A DNA stretch of 64,000 nt from Colius striatus (GCF_028858725.1 NC_084776.1:4960001-5024000); one strand, 5' to 3'; shown: positions 1-13,655, numbered from the stretch's first letter. The notes: generated by a model not told the origin, from the letters alone. Made by a program: numbers and translations.

Positions 1-1555
1 GGGGCGCATCGCTGCTCTTGAAGTCTTTGATATGAGCTATATGTATGATTCCTTGGAAACAGCTTCCCTTGGTTAAATAAAAGGAAAAGCATCACTGGAG
101 CTCAGAGCCTCAATTAGTAGGAAAAGCAAACTTCAAACATAATCATTTAAAACCATTTCTGGCAGGTCTGCTTTGTGTAGCCACGAGTTTCCAAATGGCA
201 CTGGGTGTTGCAAATGACACAATGAAGCTGAACACAAAAATTGCCTCAGTACAGCTTGGAGATGACCAGAGACATGCAGCCAAGCCCAGTTTTTCCTCAT
301 GCAGCAGTTTTGCAGGGCAGGGTTGCCACAGGCTGTGGAAGTGTGATCAGGAGGGTAACTTGGTACCTGTGGTCTGCACAGAGGCCATCAAAAGCATCCA
401 TCAAAATCCCAGTGCTTGCAAGCAAGTAAATATGCTAATTGACTAATTCAGCAAAACACTTAAACACATACTTGAAGCTAGACAGCTTTTTAAGTGCCTT
501 AATGAGTGTGAGCCAAGACAACTAGGGAACACAGCAGACCATTCTTCACTGGCTAAAATCAACAGGGACTTTGGCACAGCCAATATAACAGCCATCTTCA
601 GATACTGTTTCTTCCTTCCCCTCCCATGTGAGCCAAGGAGCTCAGTTCAGAAACCCTAGATTTGTTGCAACTGTCACCTCCACACTGGAGCTGGCAGCCC
701 CCTCCTGCCAGCCTGGCCCCACAATGGCCCTGTCACTTCTCATCACCCTCAAAAACATACTTTAACCCTAAGAGAAACCCTAAGAGAAACCCTACTTTTA
801 CCCATGCTGTCGACTCACTCTTTTTTCCCCACTGTCTTACTGATTGCTAGAAGCTGCTGGTTTTTTGGCAGGATTTTCAGCTGAGCAGCCCTTGAGGTGC
901 CACAGGCAGCACTGACACTGGGGCTGAACCAGGGTCTGCACATCTCACTGGGCAGCCCAGTGAGACCTTGGTGCTGTATGGTTCATCCAATACTGCAGCC
1001 TGGGAAGAAAGGTCGGATTATTTTTTTGTGGCTCCCACTCTTCTTTGAGTTTTGATGACCCTGGTTCCTTTTTTCCTCCACATTTTGCTTAGTTTTTTCC
1101 TTTGGTTCAGCTCCAGCTGCAGTGTGAGAACTGGGTAAAGCCTTTAGCAAAAGCCTGTGCCCCAGATGAGCCCTGGGGCCAAGTGTTTCTCCTGAGTGTG
1201 CACATACACGTGAATACAAGAAAGGGAGAGTTACACATCTCAGCTCAACAAGGAAAGGAGATATATCTTTTTTACTTTTGGATATTTTATTACCAGTGAT
1301 TAATTTCATTAATGAGTGCCTACACTTCTTCCTCTCAGGCAGAATGTTCTTGCCTCGGTGATTTTAGTTTTGGTTGATGGTTTATTTGGCACAACAGCTG
1401 CTAGGAGGCAGCAGAGGCTGTAAAGGCAGCCATAAATCCATAAATCCAGGCTGTCAGCCCTCTGTGCCCAGTTGTGACAAGATGGAAAAAAAATCATTAT
1501 GCTGTCTGCTTCGTTGGCTCCACTTTCCTTCACTTGAGGCAATTTCCCTTGGCAG
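1..1555. other. intergenic, no gene recognised
   Basis: No open frame here has recognisable protein character, and no CR1 fragment was seen. The only local pattern is a short imperfect duplication near 765-797, where an 11-13 bp unit containing AACCCTAAGAG is repeated. It is too short to be telomeric. By remembered synteny TMEM100 would lie to the left of this edge, but none of its exons is present. Confidence 0.5.
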
Positions 1556-1567
1556 TTCTGTTGAGCC

Positions 1568-1753
1568 ATGCAGGGAGACGGTTGCTGCAAGAGGAGCTGT
1601 GCATTAACCGGGATCTTCATATCTCTGATCTTGGCACTTTTGGTATTAATAGTTATTGCTCTAAGTGCCTTTTTAATTGGGGTAAGAAAAGCACATAAAC
1701 TAGGACAAGCTGACTGGTCTCCAAACAACACACACCAGGTGATACTCAAATGA
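1568..1753 (+). CDS. candidate small single-pass membrane protein ORF (61 aa), unrecognised
   Basis: I do not recognise this ORF. It encodes 61 residues: a short N-terminus with a Cys/Lys/Arg cluster (C6, C7, K8, R9, C11), one strongly hydrophobic segment at about residues 13-38 rich in Leu, Ile, Val and Ala, then a basic tail (R40, K41, H43, K44). An in-frame TGA lies two codons before the ATG, so this is the first Met of the frame. The context has G at -3. A plausible splice acceptor (pyrimidine-rich, ending in CAG at 1553-1555) lies 12 bp before the ATG. A strong donor (G|GTAAGA at 1681/1682) falls in phase 0 exactly at the end of the hydrophobic segment. It may therefore be an exon at 1556-1681 of a longer gene, or a complete micropeptide ending at the TGA. 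A 61-codon ORF can arise by chance, so this is tentative. Confidence 0.25.
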   Translation: MQGDGCCKRSCALTGIFISLILALLVLIVIALSAFLIGVRKAHKLGQADWSPNNTHQVILK

Positions 1754-4552
1754 TTTTCTCCAACCCATTGTGTCAATCCACAGCTGCTATTTTAAAGAGC
1801 ATCTCAAGGACAGAACCTTTCCCTCAATAAGTGATTTTGTTCAGAAAGGGAAGTCAGAATTCCTTCTTCCTTGGGGTACAAAGTTTTAAGAAGTTGCTCT
1901 AAAGGAATTTCATGCCTCATGTTAACTTTGGTGCGTGACCTGGCAAACCCAGACTGAGCCTTTCACCACTCCTGTTGCAACAAATGAGCAAACAAAAAAC
2001 TCCACAATATAAAGAAAAGTGTTTGGTGAGCAAGAGAAATGAAACAATTTATTGCTAGTAAGTAAAGGAAAATAAAACCAAATGGGCTTAAGGGATACCA
2101 GAAAAACAACCCTTTGCATTCTTCTTACCAGGGAGGCAGACACTTCATAGGGGGCTGAGGCATGTGATTCCTCCCAGAGCTGGTGTGAGTTCTGTGCCTG
2201 TCTCCTGGCTGGCTGTAAAAATCACTTCCAACATATCTGTCTATGAGGATGTGTAAACTATGGCAGGGAAGATGTCCCAGTCAAGTTTTCAGCTCTGATC
2301 CAAATGAAGATGTTATTATTTCCTGCTCTGCTTGAATCCTTCTCCTTGCCACTGGTAAAATACTTTGAAGTGTTGATGCCTGGGTTGTATTTCTGAGTCT
2401 GAGAGCAGAGAAGAGCTCCTCTTCCCACCTTGGGGCCAAGAGAAGACCTACCTGCTGTTTTTATCAGATTCAAATTACACTCACATCTTGATGGTTGGAT
2501 TTAGGAGTTTCCTGCTAATAGAAGTGTGCTGGTGTTAATGGGCTGGTGATCAGGGGACGGGACACTGCCTGACCTGCAGCAAGCCCCGAGTGCCTTGGCT
2601 GCCAGCCTGCAGACAGAGCCTCTGCTTCCTGCACTGTGGTTTGAGTTACTTTACAATTCCCACTTCTTGCAACTTCTGGGAAGAATCCCCAGGTCAGTGG
2701 TGCCGTGGGGCAGTTGTTGCTGCCGTGGCATCCCTCTGGGCTGCTGCATCTCCTCTTGCATGTGGAAACCAGCCCATGCCTAGAGTTTGGGATTCTCATC
2801 GATGCACATAGCCTATAGCCAGGCCATATTCTGCCCTGCAGCACATGGGCAGCGGAGGGCTTGTCCTTTGTGAGCATTTCTTCATTCTGTGTCAACACCA
2901 GGCAGGAGGGACGTTTCCTTTGCAATCACATGGGGCTGAGAGCAGCTGTGACTTTCAAGAATATAACACTTCAGACTTACCTAACCATGGATACTGTTTT
3001 GGGTTGCAGGAAGGTGTGCCTTTGAGTCAGGACAGCTTTGCTAGTCTGGCTCCATACATGGCTGCATTTATCCCAAGGTCAAGAGAACCTCAGCCCCACT
3101 TTGTTTCAATCCACCAAACTGTTTGCAGGATCAATGTCGAAGTGGAACATGAGCAGGTCTGAGGTTGCTGCACCAACAGTCAGTGTCATCTGCCTGGGGA
3201 CAAATGCAGAGTGTATGGCTGCAGAATACAGAGTTTTTATATGTGTGCACACAATTACTCAAAACAAATTCATCAGTTTTTACATTTTAACATTTCCAAA
3301 TGTTTTTACTGTCTAATCTTTTGCAAAGTGCTGGTGCTACAAGTTTGGCCTTTCCTGGGTTAAAAGGAATGAGTGCCTTGACAAGCTTTCAGATGCTCTG
3401 TCTCTCAGTTTGTGGTTGTTGAGTTCAGCATTTTTGGTGTGTGTGTTTTTTAAGGATTGATTCATTTATTTTTGCTCAAGGCTAGCTTGGTTTCAGCAAA
3501 GATCAGGCCAAGGAGGATATGGGTTTAGTTGTGCAAAACCTCATCAGTGACTTCCAATTTGGTAATCCAAACCCAGAACTAAAGTGTGGCTTGGGTCCAG
3601 CTTCCAATTTACCTCAAATGAAGTGATTGAAAACCAAAGCTGAGGTTTGGGAACATGATTCTCCTTTTAACCCTCTCTTCTTCCATCATGTATCTTCCTT
3701 TTGAAGACAGAATGAGAAGGAGACTTTCTAAATGTGCATCAAACACAAGGGAGCTTTTGATGGCTTCTTGGATGCCATGCTTTTTTCCTGATTGTGATTG
3801 ATTTCCAGCTTGCTGCACTTTCTGCAAAGCTCAGTGACACACAGCTTTGCAGGTGTAACTTCTGGGGTGGAAGCGTCAGCGTGGAGCAGATGTGCATTCA
3901 GAGCTGTGTGAGGCTGGTGGGAATGCAGTGCTGATGCTGATTTGCTCACATCCAAGGAAGAGCATGGACTGTCACAGGGGACAGGAGTGAGCCCTCACAG
4001 CCCCAGCCATGCAGCCTCTTCCGAATCCAGCCCTGCCCTTCGTAAACCCAGGATGTACCTGGGCAAAGGGACATTGTCCTGTTTTATAGCTGGGAAACAA
4101 GGCTGAGAGGCAGAAACAGCTGGCTCAAGGAGACACGGCAGAGACAAATGCTGAATTTGGGTATTTTAGCTTCTTTTCTGCTTCCTCTGACACAAGCTCA
4201 GCTTTCCTTGTGGTCTATTCAGTATCAGGGGGATCCTTTGTGCTCTTGCATAGGTAGGCATCACACAATATAACTCCTCTGGCCCTTTTCTCCCCTGTCT
4301 ATCCTGGGTAGGCTCCTGTGTAAGCAGAGCAGAGCCCTCTGCACAGTCCGTGGCCCACGGCAGGAGCAGCTCAAACAAAAGAGTTCGTGTCAGAGGATTT
4401 TCTTTCCACTTCAGCATTTCAGATTTCCAAGAGCCTCCCAAACACAGTGCTGCAGTGTCTGTGAGTGAGCATGAATTGAACATCTGGTAAAGGTTAGGGT
4501 CAAACATATAAATGGGGGAAGCGCAGCACATTTCATTAAAATGCTCCATCTG

Positions 4553-4560
4553 TGACGTCA
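4553..4560. promoter_or_regulatory. perfect palindromic CRE octamer (TGACGTCA)
   Basis: TGACGTCA is the full palindromic CREB/ATF site and contains a CpG in otherwise CpG-poor DNA. A TATA-like string (TATAAAT) lies about 45 bp to the left on the + strand. An 8-mer can occur by chance, and no transcript is known here, so function is unproven. Confidence 0.2.
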
Positions 4561-7500
4561 ATTGAACTGATCGAGCCCTTCTGCGTGGCAGTTAGGGAAC
4601 CATTAACTTCACCCAGTCAAGAGTGTTTATATGGAAAATATGAGGCCAGGAAGTTTCTCCTGATTGTGATATTAAGGCTATCAAAGGAGTTTGCTCTCCC
4701 CTCTTTCTTTTTTAATCTCCACGTGTTGCTTTTCCACCCTGTTACCGTAGCACCAGCCTCTCCCCTGGCCTCTGTGGGATGCCACTTGCCATCTCCTTGC
4801 CAGCCAAGCTGCTGCTGCTGCCTTCTGCTCCTCACAGGCTTGGATGCCACAGGAGCCTGTGGAGCTGCTCTCCATCATCCCATTTTGCAGGGAGTTGTGC
4901 GAGGCAGCTTCCTACCACACATGCAGGGATTGGCCACAGTCCAAAGTACACTGGGAAGAATTAAGATTAGGTTTAGGAGTATAATAAAAAAATAGCTTCC
5001 ATGGGAACAAAAATTCTGCCCTTGCAGTTGTTTAAAAATCAAGACAGTATGTCTACAATGTCCTAAAATATCAGGGGATTGATGTATGACACCCCTGTGT
5101 GTCCACAGAACACTCAGTATTGTTGGTTTTCTGCACAAAACATAGAAGGCTTCACATTTTAATCCAGTAATTCAGATTCCTTCAAAGCGTGTTCAATTCC
5201 TGCCAGGCAAGTAGGGGTCTTGCTTTCTGTGCTCCAGGAGAATAATAATGATAAAAAAGCTGCCATTGAATGACTTGATTACAGTGTCTGGTTCTTGGAT
5301 ATCTGACCAGCACTAAAAGTGGAAGCATTTATTCGGTGCCCAGGGAAGTCTCCCACCTGACCAACTCCCCACTGCTGCACTGCAGCCCAGGCATGACGTG
5401 GAGATGGCTGCCACCAGGACACGAGGCTGCACTTGTGGCTGCCCACAGCTGAGCTTCTTAAATCAATGTGATAGCAGCACGGTGTATGGTATCTCCTGAA
5501 GGACAGATGGGACTTCATGCAGGTAGACCCCTAGACATGTGCTACAGGTCTTCCTCCCTTGGACCATATCCTGCAGGTCCTCTCCCAGGATGAGTGCTCT
5601 GAGTGTTCTCAGGACAACAGGGCTGGGAAGTACTGGGGCAGACATCAGTCTTCTGACTACCTTTGGGCAACTGGGTACCATCTGGCTGTCAGTTGTTGAG
5701 TGGCTGCAATTCTCTCACAGCTACAGGTTCTACACCTTGTTCCCAAAGAGTAAAATCAGAGCAATTACTTTTGGATTTTCCCAAAATGTCTGTGAGAGTC
5801 TGCAGCTGTCTGGGGTGGGATCACCCTTTCAGGACAGTGCAAGATAGGCCCATCTCTGTTTTCCCACAAAGCAGGGGCTTTGTGTTCCAAGAAAAACAAA
5901 TTTATGAGAGCAGTATCTTCTTCACTTTTGGTCCCCAGGGTATTTAATGAAAAAAGTTGAGGATAGGGGATGAGAACTGAGGCTGTGATGGGGAGCAGAC
6001 AAACTTCTCCCTTCTCCCTCTGTTATTCAGGTGTCTTTAGAGCTCCTGGTGCTTTCCAGCCAGGCTTGAATGTCATCCTTGTAGTGACTAAGCATTATGA
6101 TCATATCTGAAGTTTGTGGCTGTGGTAGGAACAGAACTTCTATATTCAATCCGTTTGAGTATCGATCTCCTTTTAGCCAGTCCCATATGTCCACCTTGAT
6201 TTTCCTGATGTTTCAGGAAGAGGGGCTGATCCTTTGGGTGTATATTTCTGTTGCTGAAGTCTTTTCCTCTAATTCTCTTCTGTTAAATCTCACCCCCACA
6301 CACACACCTTGGCAGTGTTAGTCATGTGCAGTGCAGCCTTGGATGTTTTGAAGGGCCTCCAAAGCAAACGCTACCTCCTTGGAGAAGGAGGCTCCCTGCA
6401 GCTGCACTTTTTTCTTTTTCCTTCTTTTTAACTAGAAAGGGCTTTTGTTTAACTTCTGAGCAAGCCCTTTGCTTTCAGCGACCTGATCTCAGGCACACAA
6501 ACCAGCTGGGAAAACAAGAGAGCTGTAAAAGCAGCAGTCGAGCAAAGACATGGCCGAAACCATGAGAAAAATGGGTTTCTTGCCAGGCAACTGGGTGGTC
6601 CACATGAAGCCCAAGTGTTGCACTGAGTCTTGTAAAACTTAACACACCTCTGAGCACAAATACCTTCTCTGGGGAAGCAGGCATCTCATTTACCTGCTTT
6701 TACATCCCAAGATTTTTCCGAAAGCCATAGGCTGCTGCTTTAAAGCTGCCCTTTGTGAAGCTGAAGGACAGGTACCAGGGATGGATGCTGATGGCCACCT
6801 GAGCCATGAGGATTTGTAACTTCATAGGAAGTTTTAGCTTTGGATCTGAAAGCACTTTTTTGTGAATCCAGCTTGAAAAGATGGAATTGTTCACCCAATC
6901 TCCAATGGCAGCAACTGCAGATGTTGCTGTAGAAGACCTGAGGATGTAATACATCCAGGCGTCATTGATGACAGGCTCTTCTGATAGCCTTCAGCACCAG
7001 TCAGGTCTCCCAGAGAGTGGCTGCATGGTGCTGAGTTGCCAGTTTGGATTAAACCATGACAGACACAAATGGTGGATTTAATGCTTGTATTAAAAGGTTA
7101 GGATATCAACATTTCCTCTTTGTCTACCTTTGCTACATGAAGATTAGGTGTGCTGCTCATCAAAAGAAGTTGCTGAGCAATTAGGTGAAAAAGTTGAAAC
7201 TATTTTCAGAATATATAGATTTCTGTCAGTTCTGTTTCTGATCTGTCTCCACTGAGTGACCCACCACACAGTTAACTGCCACCAGGTAATTAACTACTCT
7301 TGAAAGCACAAAGAAAAGTAATTTCATTTACATATGCATTGGTTGGGCCATCTGCTTGAACATCTGGCAAACCAGAACCTCAGCAGCCACTTGGAGACAG
7401 TGATGGAAATGCAATAGTGCTTCCATACAAGATTTTCTACAGCAGTAAATTAAATGCCAGTGAAAGCAGGCATGAGCATCTGGCTGCAACCAGAGCAGTC

Positions 7501-10500
7501 AAGGGGCCTTAGAGACAGGCATCTACACATATGCAGGGCTCTGTCTGTACCTCATTTGTATCCTACCAGTGTATGACAGTGTTAATATCAGTTTTCTCTC
7601 TGGGGAAAAGCAATCTGAAGTATCAGTGTAGAGCTCAACCAGAGCTATGGCTATTGAACTGTCATGGAAAGCTCTAAGCAGTGCCTGATTTCAAATCAGA
7701 GCTGTACTCTAGCAGTTCACATAAATGGGTCTGTAGGGCATCACAGGGGCTTTGGCCAACTGAGTCCAGCTCTGCAGCTCTGGGGAAAGCTCAGGGCAAA
7801 CAAGTCCTCATTTCATGCCACACTTGTGAACATTTTCACAGTCACCTTCCCACCACTCTGACTCCCACTTCAGTTCAGGGCTTTTTGGTCAGTTGAAGGA
7901 TATGTTTGACTTGAGTTCAGCTGAGTTTTTGCTCAGAGAGGTTGAAGTACCTTGACAGGAACACAGCAAAATCAGAATGCCATTCATTAGCAGTAACAAG
8001 ATGTCTGATGAATGACATCAGAACTTGACTCCAGCTAAGCCTATGTTGATACACAAAGAAAAGACAGATAGGAACCACAGAGGAAGCCAAAAAGGAACAA
8101 TGTAGCTATGATAAGATAGTGACTGAGAGAGAACAATGCAAAAATGATTGGGAGAAAATCCACGGGAGAAAAGTGTGACTGGTGCCAAGAAAGAAACCCA
8201 AGGAACATGGCAGGGCTGACTGCAGTATAACTGATGGGTCTAGACAAGAGGGAAAGTCCAAGTGTCAGGAGCAAGGCTGGAAGGTGGAGATCAGAAGCCC
8301 AAGCCTCCCAACAGCATGGGGATGTGGTTTCCTCCTTGTGAGGGATGAAAAACTCCCAGGAAAAGCCTCTTGCTGCAGACTGGAGCCATGCTTTTGTCTG
8401 AGGGAATACAAAATTAAAAGGTGGGTGTGGAAGAAGCAGAGAGAGTATGAAAAAAAGCCTGGTGGTAAGCAGAGTGGAAGTGGGTGAGGCAGGGGAACAG
8501 GATTTAGTTCAGACTGACACATCAGTTATTTATTGCTGTTTGTATCCAGATATCTTCCATCTCAAGAGGAAGGCAAAGGCTTTGTCCTCAAGGGGTGCTT
8601 ATCTGCACCCAAGGGCGGCTGGCAGCAGTGTGGGTCCCTCAGGAGGGACCAGTCCCTGCCATGAAGGGGACACCAGGCTGACCTTCTGAGGTGTGGTGAC
8701 GGCAATGAGTGCCACAGGGGATGGTGAGGGGCTGCTGTCACACTTCACCTTTCACCTGTAGGCAAATGAACTAACTTAAAGAAACCTGGGTTTCAGTGAG
8801 GGAAGGGAAAGAGAGGTGATAATGCTGGTTAGGTTTGAGTGCATTGGGAACCCTACACTTCAAGGAGTTCAGCTCTGATCAGCAAAACATCTGCTGAGCT
8901 GTAGGCATTGAATGAGTCCTGCAGCCTTGACTGAGCACCAAGCACAATCCTTTTCTGTTCTTCTGAATTAAACTGATGCTTTAAAAACTTGGTGAACTTG
9001 AAACCAGGGACAGCAAAACCAGGCTTGCTCTACTTGTTTGTATTTGTTCCCAGAGGCTTGTTGGCAAAATTGTACTCTGTGTACTTTTACAAAAGAAATC
9101 TAGGACATCATTATTTGAATAGAGAGTTATATGTGATAAAAATCTGTTTATACCACAGCATCTCCAGCCAAATGATTGACGTATACATTTCTGCCCTTCC
9201 ATTGATGTAACTTTTCAATTTCCTGTTGATGTCTAAGCTTGATTTATTTTTCCATTTATTTGGGTTTTACACAGAGCACTAAAGAGCTTGGCACTTGGGT
9301 CTCTTTTTTTTTCATCAGTTCAGCCCTCTTAGTACTTGATCATTTCATTGTTTCTGCAAACAATGAAAAAGAGAGATGGAAAGACCGGCTGGGAACAGCT
9401 GGTTTGTTCACCAGGTGTCTGACTGGTGTTCAAGGATCCTCCTTTGAGGGAGGCTTGTATTCTCTGAAAAAAAGCAAAATTCAGGGTTCACTTTATTTGC
9501 TGCCTTCACACATGACACAGATTCACAGGGGTCCTAGCAAGGAGCCTGAAAAGTCCAAACAAACAAACAAAACCTGCTTTGGGAAACCTCAGGGGTTTTT
9601 CCCTCCACTTACACCTCAGCTGGATCTAGCAGAGAGCTCTGCAAGACCTTCTTAGGCAAACCTTGCCAAGTTGTGTTTAGAGAACCTTACCTTTTCTCAT
9701 CATCCAGCTCCTTTGTCTTCTTCACCCAACATCATATTCAACAAAGCACTGATTGAGAGTCAGGGCTGGAGACCACTGGTTTTGCAGAGCTGCCTCAGCA
9801 GCCGCTGCTCATGATCGTGGTGACTCTTGTGTTTTATCCTGCCTCTCCCTGTTCCCAGCTCACAGAAGTCCTCTGGGCCTTTGAAAAGAAGCTATGTGTT
9901 GCCAGTTGTCCCAAGGCAGGAGAATCTTGAAAGAAAACCAAGAAAAAGCAGATTGAACTCACAGCAAAATTAATTTATTGCCTGCAGACTTGTAACATGA
10001 TCACACCAGCACTCAAATGTACCCCAGGAACAGTGATGCTCACAGCCTGCCCCACGGAGGTTTATTCAAGGCAAGCAGAAAGAGAAGCAAATACACATAT
10101 GTCACTGAGGAAAAATGTACAGATTTGGTACAAATAGAAACTGGGAACTGTTCTGCTGCTCTGTCTGCAATGGCAAAAGTTGGAGCCTTCAGTTCCTTGA
10201 CCTTCTCTCAGGCTGGGTTCTGGGCTTTCTCCTGTGTGTAGCACCTGACTTTTCTAGGGGTCACCTAAGGCTTCCAGTGCCTATCTTCCTCTTCCAGGGT
10301 GCAGTTGTGCCAGGGAAGGGATCATCATCCCCAGAACACCCCAGCTTGTGGAGCACCAAGAGCCTTCCACTACCATACTTCAGCCTGCTCCAGTCAGAGT
10401 GAGCCAGACCAGCAGAATCCTCATTTACTGGGTGTGAGGAAGGAAGGAATACAGCCCTTAATCCTCACAAGCAATAAAATCAGGAGCTGTAGTGCTCTAA

Positions 10501-12674
10501 AACAAGGAGCTATAGCTCTCACTTTGTGATTTCTCATCTGAAGTGCTTTACTACCTACAATAATAATTGCATTTCTGGCAGCCACAATGTAGTTAACAGC
10601 CCAACATGCCTGAGCTGAGTGCTGCGTGTGCCTAAATCAGTCCCAATTCTGCAAAGCCCATGAGCATGTACTTCAATAAAACAAGGGAAGTGTATCCTTA
10701 AAGACTTGCTACAGTCAGTTTGCAGCACCAAGTCAGAACAGTAGGAAGCATGGGGTAGTTTATATGGTGTAATTTTGAGTTTTATAATAGACTCAGATCA
10801 GGAGAACCATTGATTTGATGCAACTGTGCCTGTATCACTCTGGTTTTATCTTGATTAGCTCTTGAAGAAGATATGTTACAGGACAGAAGACAAACTATGT
10901 GAGCAGCTCAGCTCCAGCAGAATCAAAACCCAATTAGAGTCTGCTTTACCCATGTGTGACCCATTCCATGAGACTTGCATTCAATATCAGATATTCCCAT
11001 TCTTTTCTCCTGTTTTTATGTCATTTCACCATTAATAATCAGAAGGTATTCACATTTGCAAATCCTTCTCAAGCACCCAAGGACAAGTGGCCTGGCTAAA
11101 TATTTCACAGCACATCAATGTAGATTTACCACAGTTTGAGGTGGTTTTGTACTCTTGCACATCTCATGGGTGCAGCATTACAGACAGGGTATCTCTTGGC
11201 TAGTTGTATGTCAAAATCCTCACATGCTGCCTTAGCTCTCATTGGAAAGTTACCTAGAGATGAAAAATAAGCCTGTTGCCTTTCTTCAGGTATCAATCAT
11301 CTATAGGCTCTCACCTTAAAGAGCAGCACTGACACCCACACTCTGTTGAGCCCCCTTATGTTGATAAAGTTACAGAGATTTATCTCACATGAAGATTCAG
11401 ATCACTGTTCTGAAACCAAGTCATGGGTTTTACCTTCCACATCAAATCTATCTTTGTGGTTAACAAAAGAGTAAATTACATTTGAAATTCTTTTACTTGA
11501 ATGTTCACCATCATTTGAGTTACATCCTACTGGAGATCATGAAAAGGAGTCCTGTCCTGCCTGTCACATCTCATGAACCCCCTGGCTAAGCTCAAGCTCT
11601 CTAACCCCTCAGTCCCTTTGTCCTGTGTATCATTCTGAATTTATGCACACTTCTCTATAAGAAAATTAATCTTTTGCTTGCAAGAGACATATCCAAAGCA
11701 AACACCACAGTGTGGAATCAGCTCCTTTGGGTTTTACTTCTTGCAGCACCAAATTGTCAGCTCTGATGCCAGCATAGCTCTCCAGCAGGGAGTTCAGGGA
11801 GAAGTGTCCCATTTTTGTTTGATATATCTCAGCTGGGCCACAGATTTGAGTGATATACCTCACCTGGAGCCCTGAGACAAAGAAAAAGCAACAAGAAAAA
11901 TAACTGATCAGCATCTGCCACCTCATGGCAACTGGATTTATTTTACTGAGGACCAGCTCTTTTCCAGCTGAGACTTTTCTAGTAGGTCAATTTGCAGATA
12001 AAGGTAATTGGATTTAAGTCAGTATGTGGCTCTGCTGGGTACAAGAGGTTGTAGGTGAGGAGTGTTTTTTCTGACTGTGGTAGCAATAGTGTCTGAGTTT
12101 TTGGGGACTGGAGCTGTACAAGCAACATTCATGGCCAATGTTTAATATGGTAAGACTTCAGTCTTTGTTTTGAGCTTGTGATTTTTTTTTCCAGCAAGAT
12201 TCAGCATGTGCTTAACCTCAAGCACTAGCTGTGTCCTTTACCTCTGTAGGACTATTCATAGTCTCAAAGTCAAGCTTTCACTGGCTGTGTTTTATTTGTG
12301 GGTTTAGGATCCCAGGAGGGAAGTGCACTACAACTGACTAAGTAAGCTGTACCATAATAGATATTTTGTCTCTTTTTTAATCTTTCCTCTTGAATTTCTA
12401 TTTTTTTTCTCAAAAGCAGCGTTTTTACAGCTGTTTTTTAATGCTGTAGAGATCAAATAGATAACAAATGAGCTTTTAGAGCAGGAAATAGTCTAACAAC
12501 TGCACTCAAATACTTCTTGAGAAGAAGGGTATTATAAACCCTGCACGGTAACAGCACAAACTCCGCTTCAGGTACTGACAAAGGAGTGATGCCACTGACA
12601 AAAAGGGATTTAAAAAACAGTAGAGGGGTGGCTCTTGGAAAGCAGCTTTGTGTCTTGTGCTGAGGAGTTTAATG

Positions 12675-12755
12675 GACACGGGGGTCCCGGGCGATGTTGC
12701 GACCTCCCGCTGCCGCCCGCCGGAGCTCAGCACCTCCCGCTGCTCTCCCGATGCT
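12675..12755. promoter_or_regulatory. small isolated CpG-rich patch
   Basis: About ten CpG dinucleotides fall within roughly 80 bp, while the flanks are nearly CpG-free. An 11-bp string, ACCTCCCGCTG, is repeated directly at 12702-12712 and 12732-12742. It could be an orphan promoter, an enhancer or an exon remnant. No domain is seen in the overlapping open frames. Confidence 0.2.
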
Positions 12756-13379
12756 TCCATAAGGAAAGCAACAGCACCTACGTGTGGCCACCCTGAATTA
12801 GGCAAGGGCAGAGCAGTGAGGATCATGTTAAACCTGAGCTGAGCATCAAGTCATGCTATTGTACAACTGGCTGTGCGAGGGCTGCTGTGAATTCGGGTGT
12901 AAGGTGCTGCCGTGTTCTGTCGAGTGAGGGTGGGATCCTGGTTAGCCCTTGCCTCTGGTTATTTTTAGTGTTACTGGTTAATTCCAGCCCCTCTCCCCAA
13001 AGTTCTCAGCTATGTTAAATTACATCTTGCAGTATGGAAATTTGCAGGCAATAGAGGAGACCTGGGTGAGAGACTCCTTGTAGCACAGTGGGGAGTAAAG
13101 AGTGGCTCTAACTCTGGCAGAGCTTGTGCAGGAGGAAGGCAAGATCCCAAAGGCCACAGGCTAAATACACACTGATGTGTGGCTCCTTTTAAACACCAAA
13201 CATTGTTTGCCCTAGAGGCATTCCCTTTTGTTGCTGCCCTTGATGTCTGCACAAGATGTGCATAACAAATCTCCTCTCATTGGATTTGCTCTGAGCAGGT
13301 GACACTTGGACTGTAGATGTTGGGGTAACTGCAGTTTGGTTCCTGATCTTACTGCCCTTAAAGCTATGTACTTTCCCTC

Positions 13380-13655
13380 TTAGAATAATGGACTCATTTG
13401 GGTTGGAAAAGACCTTTGAGATCATTGAGTTCAACCTCTCCCCTCACCCTGCTCAGGCCAGCACTAACCCATGGCCCTCATCACCTCAGCTCCATGGCTT
13501 TACAATAGCTCCAGGGCTGGGGACTCCCCCAGCTCCCTGAGCAGCCTGGCACAGGGGCTGACACCCCTCTCAGGGAAGTTTTTCCCAATCTCCAATCTAA
13601 ATGTCCCCTGGGGCAACTTGAGGCTGTTTCCTCTTGTCCTATCACTTGTTACTCT
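13380..13655 (-). repeat. CR1 LINE fragment, antisense
   Basis: Read on the + strand this is the reverse complement of a CR1 3' region. It begins with the antisense of the CR1 tail (an AGAATAATGG-like start, then TTGGGTTGGAAAAGACC and GAGATCATTGAG) and continues through the antisense GGCACAGGGGCTGAC region to CTCTTGTCCTATCACTTGTTAC. It is a 5'-truncated, diverged copy of an avian CR1 retrotransposon, about 275 bp long. The boundaries are approximate. Confidence 0.85.

Larger units (their letters stand above)
1754..13379. other. intergenic, no gene recognised
   Basis: Many short frames are open on both strands, but none shows a domain, codon bias or splice-flanked exon that I can support. Two local items are listed separately: a perfect CRE octamer at 4553-4560 and a small CpG-rich patch at 12675-12755. 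No CR1 fragment was recognised in this stretch. Confidence 0.5.

Noticed and set aside
8041-8274. Hydrophobic 77-codon minus-strand ORF that looks like several membrane spans
   Set aside because: The hydrophobicity follows from a purine-rich + strand giving T-rich codons on the minus strand. No splice or initiation context supports it, in contrast to the ORF at 1568.
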